A stretch of DNA of 64,000 nt from Enterocloster bolteae. Its GTDB lineage: Bacteria > Bacillota > Clostridia > Lachnospirales > Lachnospiraceae. The stretch lies in assembly GCA_021772025.1 (NCBI GenBank), contig JAETNT010000016.1, positions 1-64,000 on the forward strand, given 5' to 3'. Each line of letters begins with the position of its first letter. Within the stretch, counting starts at the first letter, position 1. The translations under genes and the position numbers were made by a program. Below the pieces are notes generated by a model. That model was not told where the DNA came from. It made no database searches and was given only the letters and a program-made list of their open reading frames with translations. Below are positions 59,300 to 64,000 of the stretch, piece after piece.

Positions 59300-59335
59300 A
59301 GCCTGTAAGTACAGTATAGGGCAGAATAAAGGAGA
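59300..59335 (-). promoter_or_regulatory. Minus promoter of module IV
   Basis: TTGTCC and TATACT, 17 bp apart on the minus strand, then GTACTTACAGGC, matching module I. Confidence 0.65.
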
Positions 59336-59416
59336 GGACAAGCGGATTAATTTCCAGAATATAATTTCGACTATCTGTCTGCATCAGGCAGAGGGGATTA
59401 GGAGGGAGTTGGGAAG

Positions 59417-59611
59417 GTGAAGCTAGGTGATGTCCAGGGAATCGTTATGGACAGAGTCTGTATTTACGGCAATGAAGATTTCGAGAGCATATGGACGGGA
59501 TACATAAGAAATATGCCGTCAAAATACCTTAATCTGGAAATAAAGGTAATTGGAGCAAAAAGGAAGGGGATAGTGGATATAGGCATTATCCCATCAAGTA
59601 CAGAAAAATAA
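59417..59611 (+). CDS. 64-aa small protein (GTG start)
   Basis: GTG after GGAGGGAGTTGGGAAG. VKLGDVQGIVMDRVCIYGNE then LNLEIKVIGAKRKGIVDIGI. Last plus gene of the modular array, without a convergent partner. Family unknown. Confidence 0.6.
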   Translation: MKLGDVQGIVMDRVCIYGNEDFESIWTGYIRNMPSKYLNLEIKVIGAKRKGIVDIGIIPSSTEK

Positions 59612-59661
59612 GTTGTGGAAAACCGTCCCTGCTGACAATGCAGGGAGAAAGCGAGAAAAAT

Positions 59662-59775
59662 ATGGAAGAAAAGAAAATTGAAAAGTTGTATAAATTGCTC
59701 GAGAGGGCAGAGAAAGAAGAGGATACCGAATCAGCGGCGGCATTGCGCTGGGCTATTTTCTCTCTCGAAAAATAA
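59662..59775 (+). CDS. 37-aa small protein
   Basis: MEEKKIEKLYKLLERAEKEE with an AALRWAIFSLE end; a single amphipathic helical hairpin. Site GGGAGAAAG is somewhat distant. Similar tiny proteins are common in phage early regions. Confidence 0.5.
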   Translation: MEEKKIEKLYKLLERAEKEEDTESAAALRWAIFSLEK

Positions 59776-59790
59776 ATTTTCCATTACCAG

Positions 59791-59858
59791 GTACTCCAGG
59801 AAGATATAATCCTAATCGCAATAGAATCGTATCATCCCAGGGGTATCCTGATAAGGGC
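59791..59858 (-). repeat. Element repeat R4, copy 3 (inverted)
   Basis: The reverse complement of this stretch matches 50812-50895: TTATCAGGA, then GATTCTATTGCGATTAGG and ATTATATCTT, then CTGGAGTACCTGGTA. It lies at the right end of the accessory block, opposite in direction to copies 1 and 2. Confidence 0.75.
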
Positions 59859-59955
59859 AGAGGAAGAGTAATAAAAGAGAACTAATAAGCGTAACGCAAT
59901 TAGTAACCTGGTACATCCAGTGCCACATACAATGCAGTAGAAGGGAGTGGGAGTT

Positions 59956-60105
59956 ATGGAAGACTATAAGATCGAAAATTACATAGAGATTGACGGAACC
60001 GACATCCCCATTAAGGAGCTGCCAGAGGAAAAACGTAAAAAGATTTCAGAGAAGATCCAGGATACAGTGATGTTTTCCATGGGATTTGTCCGGAAAGTTG
60101 GATAA
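59956..60105 (+). CDS. 49-aa small protein
   Basis: AAGGGAGTGGGAG site. MEDYKIENYIEIDGTDIPIK then KELPEEKRKKISEKIQDTVM; resembles small prophage-encoded proteins, family not named. Confidence 0.6.
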   Translation: MEDYKIENYIEIDGTDIPIKELPEEKRKKISEKIQDTVMFSMGFVRKVG

Positions 60106-60241
60106 GCAGCGCCAGAGGAACCCGTCTGACGGCGGGAAAGCAGGACAAGCAGAAGAAAGAACTCAGTGACATGATCCCGGAATATTGAAAGCAATCATTT
60201 CATCCGGCATCATCATAAAAAGGACAGGAGGGGATAGCAGG

Positions 60242-60499
60242 TTGGTAAAACTAACAATTGAAACATCCGGAAAAACAGAGGTGAAAGAAGGAGACATATT
60301 CATTGGAATCATTGCCTCCAGGGAAGAAAAGAAGCTTAGAGGAGGGATGTGCCTTGCCGGTGATGCAGATGGAACCGAGATTATCCAGCTGCTTGCCAGT
60401 GAAGTGTCATCTGTTCTGGATACCATGAGCAATGAAGGCAAAATCCGGGCAGTAGCGCTGGACATGTTTCAAAAGGAATTAAAAAAGAGGATTCAGTAA
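60242..60499 (+). CDS. 85-aa phage-type protein (TTG start)
   Basis: TTG after AGGAGGGGATAGC. LVKLTIETSGKTEVKEGDIF, then IIQLLASEVSSVLDTMSNEG. First gene of the replication block; function unknown. Confidence 0.6.
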   Translation: MVKLTIETSGKTEVKEGDIFIGIIASREEKKLRGGMCLAGDADGTEIIQLLASEVSSVLDTMSNEGKIRAVALDMFQKELKKRIQ

Positions 60500-60531
60500 A
60501 CCGGCATTTCCGGACAGGAGGAAAAGGCGCA

Positions 60532-61215
60532 TTGTTACGGATAAATGGAACTATAGACAAAGTAGCAGAGGGTTCATCTGGCGGGATAGTGACGATTTTA
60601 ATCAGCAGTTCTGATAAAAAAATGATAGAAAGGCGCCGCGGAAGAGAAGCGGAGATAGGGATTGATGACGGCCGCAGTATCTCTCCGGAACAGAGGCGAA
60701 AGGCCTATGCCACACTGCGGGATATCAGCAACCACACCGGCTATACCGTAGAGGCAGCCAAGCAGGTTATGAAGGTGGAGCATATGCTTCGAATGAAGGA
60801 CAGTAAGCTTATCAGTCTGTCGGACTGTTCCATGACAGAAGCCAGGGAGTTCATTAATACGCTTCTGGAGTATGCCCTGAAAGAAGGCATCATAATGACA
60901 GAATCCGGGATGCAGAGGACAGATGATTTAGATTGTTATTTCATCCAATGCATCCGGTACCACCGGTGCTGTATCTGCGGCCGGCAGGCAGATGTCCATC
61001 ATGTAGATACCATTGGAATGGGAAACAATAGAAGGTATGTAGACGACTCCGGAAAAGAAGTAGCGGCCCTGTGCCGGGAACACCATACTATCGCCCATCA
61101 GCGGGGATGGCCCAGGATGATGAGCCAATACCACATCTATGGAATAAAAAAGAACAGGGTGCAGGCGGCAGAGGGAGAGACACTGCCTGAAGCATACGAC
61201 GGGGAAAGGGGGTGA
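60532..61215 (+). CDS. Putative HNH nuclease of phage replication block
   Basis: 227 aa from TTG after GGAGGAAAAG. The C-terminal half holds CCICGRQADVHHVDTIGMG near residue 147 and ALCREHHTIAHQRGW near 182, the Cys/His pattern of putative HNHc nucleases found in phages. The N-terminal part (about 1-140) is helical. Probably acts on replicating DNA. Confidence 0.75.
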   Translation: MLRINGTIDKVAEGSSGGIVTILISSSDKKMIERRRGREAEIGIDDGRSISPEQRRKAYATLRDISNHTGYTVEAAKQVMKVEHMLRMKDSKLISLSDCSMTEAREFINTLLEYALKEGIIMTESGMQRTDDLDCYFIQCIRYHRCCICGRQADVHHVDTIGMGNNRRYVDDSGKEVAALCREHHTIAHQRGWPRMMSQYHIYGIKKNRVQAAEGETLPEAYDGERG

Positions 61216-61220
61216 AACGC

Positions 61221-61613
61221 ATGGGAAGAGTAAGCCTGGACAGCCTGGGAGGCGGGGCGCTTCTGGAAAAGGTCAATATGGATCTGATGCAGATAGTAAA
61301 AAACATCATGGATCCCAACACTAAATCGGACAAGCCCAGAAAGCTGACGATTACGTTGACATTTCTTCCGGATGATTCCAGACAGGTTATCACTACCAAG
61401 ATGGAGACAAAAACCAGTCTGGTACCGATAGAGGCAGCGGCTACCGTAATGCTTGCCGGGCAGGACATTCATACAGGCCGGATGGAGCTTCGGGAGCTGG
61501 GAAACAATCAGCCCCGGTACCAGGTGGTAGGGGAGGCGGTTCCGGTAGACACAGGCCCTGCCGGGTTCGCTTCGGATACCGGGGAACCGGTAGATTTAAG
61601 AAAAGCGCAGTAA
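61221..61613 (+). CDS. Phage protein, replication-terminator-protein-like
   Basis: 130 aa from ATG after AAAGGGGGTGAA. MGRVSLDSLGGGALLEKVNM and KLTITLTFLPDDSRQVITTK. Similar prophage genes are often annotated as replication terminator protein; I cannot confirm a function. Confidence 0.55.
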   Translation: MGRVSLDSLGGGALLEKVNMDLMQIVKNIMDPNTKSDKPRKLTITLTFLPDDSRQVITTKMETKTSLVPIEAAATVMLAGQDIHTGRMELRELGNNQPRYQVVGEAVPVDTGPAGFASDTGEPVDLRKAQ

Positions 61614-61640
61614 TCCAAAAAAGAAAGAGAGGAAACCAAT

Positions 61641-62408
61641 ATGTTTAGCGAAAGAGAAGAAACAGGCATGATTAAAGAAGCAATCCAGTATATTGCAGAT
61701 CTTCGGGCAGATGCCGAGAAGACCGAGGTGGTTGAGATCTGCGGGAAGACATACGCCAACCGCGCCTTAAAACGCTATGGGGAGATAGAGAAAGCCGTCA
61801 AACTGGAAGTCCATACTCTGTCCGCGTTATTAGAGGACATAAAATCCAGGGGGGCAAGCGAGTTTTCGGGAGATATGATTCTTCATGTGGAAAACCCCAA
61901 GACGGTAACTTTGATTTCCGGCCTGAACAAGGAGCGCAGCAGGGAAACTCTGATGGCATCCATGGCAGAGGTATCCGAGTTCCGGTTTGGTACCTGGTAT
62001 GATCAGGAGCGCTTTATCATAGAGCTGCAGTCCAATTTTGAGCGCACCCCTGATCTGGATGCCGTGATGCAGTTTTCCGGGAATGTAGAGGCAAAGACTA
62101 CGGCCAACTATGGGGATGACGGCATCACCCAAAAGGCAACCATCTCTAAAGGGATCGCCTCCAAGGTAGATGCCATTGTGCCCAATCCGGTAGTCCTGGT
62201 GCCTTACCGTACCTTCCAGGAGGTGGCCCAGCCTGCCAGCAATTTTGTATTTCGCGTAAGGGACAACGGGGAGCCGGAATTCTGCCTCATTGAGGCCGGT
62301 AACCATCTGTGGAGGAATGAGGCCATTGAAAACGTTAAGGAATACTTAAAAGAGGGCTTAAAAGCCATGCCGGAAGAGCTGACGAAAAAGATTACCATTA
62401 TCGGCTAA
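61641..62408 (+). CDS. Phage protein of unknown function, 255 aa
   Basis: AGAGAGGAAAC site. Helical N-terminus (MIKEAIQYIADLRADAEKTE) and a beta-rich C-terminal half (LVPYRTFQEVAQPASNFVFR). Layout recalls DUF2303-type prophage proteins of replication/recombination blocks, but the match is not certain. Confidence 0.55.
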   Translation: MFSEREETGMIKEAIQYIADLRADAEKTEVVEICGKTYANRALKRYGEIEKAVKLEVHTLSALLEDIKSRGASEFSGDMILHVENPKTVTLISGLNKERSRETLMASMAEVSEFRFGTWYDQERFIIELQSNFERTPDLDAVMQFSGNVEAKTTANYGDDGITQKATISKGIASKVDAIVPNPVVLVPYRTFQEVAQPASNFVFRVRDNGEPEFCLIEAGNHLWRNEAIENVKEYLKEGLKAMPEELTKKITIIG

Positions 62409-62477
62409 CGGAAAAGAAGATCTTGCAGCCTTTTAAAATTAATATGTCACGGTATTAGTCGTAGAAGGTGTGTCGCG

Positions 62478-62509
62478 TGCGCCTGGGAGCCTGACCGTCG
62501 CCAGGCGCA
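62478..62509 (+). terminator. Hairpin before the XRE gene
   Basis: Stem TGCGCCTGG/CCAGGCGCA, then TGTTT. Probable terminator of the preceding block. Confidence 0.6.
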
Positions 62510-62527
62510 TGTTTAAAGGATGGAGTT

Positions 62528-62740
62528 ATGAGAATACGATTAAAAGAAGCCCGCCAGAAAGCGGGCATGACTCAGCAGCAGATGGCAGAACAGTTAGAGG
62601 TTGATATTAGGCACTATAAGGCGATTGAAAGCGGAGAGCGCCTGGGAAGTATTCAAATATGGGATAAACTAGAGGATATATTTGAAATCAGTCAGCGTGT
62701 TTTGAGAGAAAATCATCCCGGCAAAGCAGGTAATCAGTAG
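62528..62740 (+). CDS. XRE-family HTH protein
   Basis: 70 aa, mostly one HTH_3 domain (MTQQQMAEQLEVDIRHYKAI). AAAGGATGGAG site. Its 3' end overlaps the convergent XRE gene by 53 nt. Confidence 0.8.
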   Translation: MRIRLKEARQKAGMTQQQMAEQLEVDIRHYKAIESGERLGSIQIWDKLEDIFEISQRVLRENHPGKAGNQ

Positions 62741-62909
62741 ATACATCAAGAAAATCAGCAATTTTGATTAAATTTTCAAAATAGGGTTCTCTATCATTAC
62801 TTTCATAGGCCCTATAAGAGCGTAAGCCGATACCTAACATATCCGCCATGTTTTTGGCAGTTTTTCCACGCTCTTTTCTGGTGTGGTTTAAACGTTCTCC
62901 AAATGACAT
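62688..62909 (-). CDS. XRE-family repressor
   Basis: 73 aa HTH protein (KTAKNMADMLGIGLRSYRAY, then FLDVSTDYLL). GGAGGAAATA site. Divergent from the 69-aa gene, and the likely binder of the twin AGAGCA palindromes between them. Confidence 0.8.
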   Translation of the reverse strand: MSFGERLNHTRKERGKTAKNMADMLGIGLRSYRAYESNDREPYFENLIKIADFLDVSTDYLLCRDDFLSKHAD

Positions 62910-62963
62910 AGATATTTCCTCCGGATTTTCTGATGTTCTTATTGTACATCATGAGGATTTTTA

Positions 62964-63018
62964 TTGACAGTGCTCTAAAAGAGCACTATAATAAATAAAA
63001 AGATGCTCTAAAAGAGCA
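62964..63018 (+). promoter_or_regulatory. Promoter with operator in its spacer, second operator downstream
   Basis: TTGACA (62964) and TATAAT (62987) are 17 bp apart, and the whole spacer is the palindrome GTGCTCT-AAA-AGAGCAC. A second copy, TGCTCT-AAA-AGAGCA, is at 63004-63018, 33 bp from the first centre to centre. Strong repressor control of the replication genes is expected. Confidence 0.88.
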
Positions 63019-63036
63019 CTAAAAGGAGGATGCAAT

Positions 63037-63246
63037 ATGTCAGTAAAAAAAATCGCGTTTGAACTTGAGGAACTGCAGACAAAGGCTGAAAAGGTGGATG
63101 GGCTACAGGATGTTCTTTTTCGGGCACTTGATAAAAATGATTGGAACCAGGAAACTTATGAATGGGCTTTTATGGTACTAGGAGATTTGACACGTGAGTT
63201 AAAAAGTGAGCTTAACATAATGGTCAATAAACTTTTGGCATTATAA
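63037..63246 (+). CDS. 69-aa small protein before the replication gene
   Basis: AAAAGGAGGA site. MSVKKIAFELEELQTKAEKV and a helical C-terminus (LGDLTRELKSELNIMVNKLL). Located where phage early small proteins lie; family unknown. Confidence 0.65.
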   Translation: MSVKKIAFELEELQTKAEKVDGLQDVLFRALDKNDWNQETYEWAFMVLGDLTRELKSELNIMVNKLLAL

Positions 63247-63282
63247 GAATCGAAAAAAGAGGCTGCATAAGGAGATAAGGGC

Positions 63283-64000
63283 ATGAATTACATTGATTTA
63301 CTCAACCGTTTTTACAATTTGTTACAGTGCAACCAGATTTCTAATAACGCACAATTACTTTACTATACCTTATTGCAGATAAATAATAAATGCGGCTGGT
63401 CAGAGTGGTTCTCTAGGACGAATGTAAGCCTTGCGGGTTTAATGTGCATCAGCGAAAATACTATGAAGCGAGCTAGGGAAGAGCTTAAAGAGTTAGGGCT
63501 AATTGATGTTATGCCCTCCCCCAAAAGAAGGGGATGTACCCAGTACCGCATTTTGCACTGTGTAAATGAATATCAAACAAACAGCGGAATAGATGCCCAG
63601 ATTGACACTCAAACGGATGCCCAGATTGATACTCAAACAGATACACAAATTGATACTCAAACGGATACACAAATTGATACCCAAACGAATACTCAAACTG
63701 ATACCCAAACGAATAGCATAAATAAACAAAAACAAAAACATAAACATAAACCAAAGAGTGTATCTAGCGATACACCAGAAAGGTATGTCCAAAATGAGGA
63801 GGTGGACAAGGCATTTAGGGCTTTTGTAGAATACCGGAAGTCGATAAAAGCCACAATGACGGAGAGGGCTATCCAGTTGGCGATAAAAAAGCTGGAAGAA
63901 CTGGCACCAGGGGATCCGTCTGCCCAAACGGCAATATTAAACCAGTCTGTTCTCAATGGCTGGAAAGGACTGTTCCAGCTAAAGGATGGGGCAGAAAGAA
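63283..64000 (+). CDS. Phage-type replication initiator (partial, runs off the window)
   Basis: 239 codons are visible without a stop. The N-terminal winged-helix region (LLYYTLLQINNKCGWSEWFS, then LAGLMCISENTMKRAREEL) is typical of DnaD/replisome-organiser-like phage proteins. Residues about 104-146 are a repetitive TDTQ/IDTQ tract, and then a basic KQKQKHKHKPK stretch. AAGGAGATAAGG site. The DNA under the repetitive tract may be the origin. Confidence 0.75.
   Translation, partial: MNYIDLLNRFYNLLQCNQISNNAQLLYYTLLQINNKCGWSEWFSRTNVSLAGLMCISENTMKRAREELKELGLIDVMPSPKRRGCTQYRILHCVNEYQTNSGIDAQIDTQTDAQIDTQTDTQIDTQTDTQIDTQTNTQTDTQTNSINKQKQKHKHKPKSVSSDTPERYVQNEEVDKAFRAFVEYRKSIKATMTERAIQLAIKKLEELAPGDPSAQTAILNQSVLNGWKGLFQLKDGAER
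63591..63716 (+). repeat. Iteron-like tandem repeat inside the replication gene
   Basis: About ten imperfect 12-bp units of the form GATAC(T/C/A)CAAAC(G/A) or its ACACAAATT variant, giving the TDTQ protein repeat. The right side continues into an A-rich stretch (63718-63755). Repeats within initiator genes act as origins in several phages. Confidence 0.7.

Larger units (their letters stand above)
49193..64000. mobile_element. Integrated skin-like/prophage-like element (left part)
   Basis: Serine recombinase at the edge, two XRE genetic switches, an SOS operator, many tiny genes, a phage-type replication block and a partial replication initiator. No capsid, tail or terminase genes are seen in this 14.8 kb. 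The right end is beyond the window, so full prophage, conjugative element or degenerate skin element cannot be separated. Confidence 0.8.

Noticed and set aside
63591-63716. CRISPR array
   Set aside because: Units of about 12 bp are contiguous and in frame within a gene. There are no spacers and no cas genes.
49193-64000. Complete prophage
   Set aside because: No structural, terminase or lysis genes are seen in the visible part. The element runs off the window, so completeness cannot be claimed.

Overview
The window looks like a chromosome segment of a spore-forming, anaerobic Lachnospiraceae-type Firmicute (Clostridium cluster XIVa). Supporting signs are AGGAGG-type ribosome sites, a T-box leader, rubrerythrin, an anaerobic sulfatase-maturase-like radical SAM enzyme, spoIID/spoIIQ and a cotJ spore-coat operon. 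No database search was possible. Family names rest on recognisable motifs, and genes I could not place are described as unknown.

Region 1 (1-49,210) is ordinary host chromosome. In order it holds: pheS-pheT; a sugar acetyltransferase; secG-rnr-smpB; a probable sialic-acid/amino-sugar locus (NanA-type lyase, AGE epimerase, DUF624 protein, SGNH hydrolase, ABC binding protein and two permeases); an anSME-like radical SAM enzyme; a D,D-carboxypeptidase with wall-binding repeats; DUF6062, NUDIX, rubrerythrin and phosphoesterase genes; a nickel/peptide ABC transporter fused by overlaps to larB and a larC-larE fusion gene (nickel-pincer cofactor synthesis, with no larA nearby); an Rpn-family protein; a PRTase and pncB; a GHL10 glycosidase; a T-box-controlled ileS of the IleS2 type; glgP; an SPL-like radical SAM gene; spoIID-spoIIQ; CBS, GntR and RelQ-type genes; an SDR dehydrogenase whose promoter carries the same TTGTATACAA boxes as the GntR gene; tRNA-Pro; and a spore-coat cluster (a 50-cysteine protein divergent from cotJA-cotJB-cotJC). 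Three families of dispersed intergenic repeats (called R1, R2 and R3 here) punctuate this part.

Region 2 (about 49,193-64,000, continuing off the right edge) is an integrated element. Its left end cuts cotJC after codon 32 (QYGGP), and a large serine recombinase lies 18 bp further on, convergent with cotJC. This is the layout of skin-type elements that interrupt sporulation genes. Inside are: two diverged copies of a DUF4160 gene pair with a near-identical non-coding repeat (R4) beside each; DUF2442-like and Uma2 proteins; an SOS-box-controlled HTH gene; a CI-like switch; two adjacent SWIM zinc-finger proteins; an array of small genes in tail-to-tail overlapping pairs separated by similar divergent promoter modules; a phage-type replication block (HNH protein and others); a second XRE switch whose operator fills a promoter spacer; and a partial replication initiator gene that contains an iteron-like repeat.

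Most notable observations: the cotJC interruption (possible developmental excision); the convergent small-gene array, in which three genes have a strong ribosome site followed by ACG rather than ATG; the R4 repeat, better conserved than the genes next to it; the nickel transport plus LarB/LarC-LarE operon with a structured leader; and the Cys-rich coat protein with a sigma-K-like promoter.
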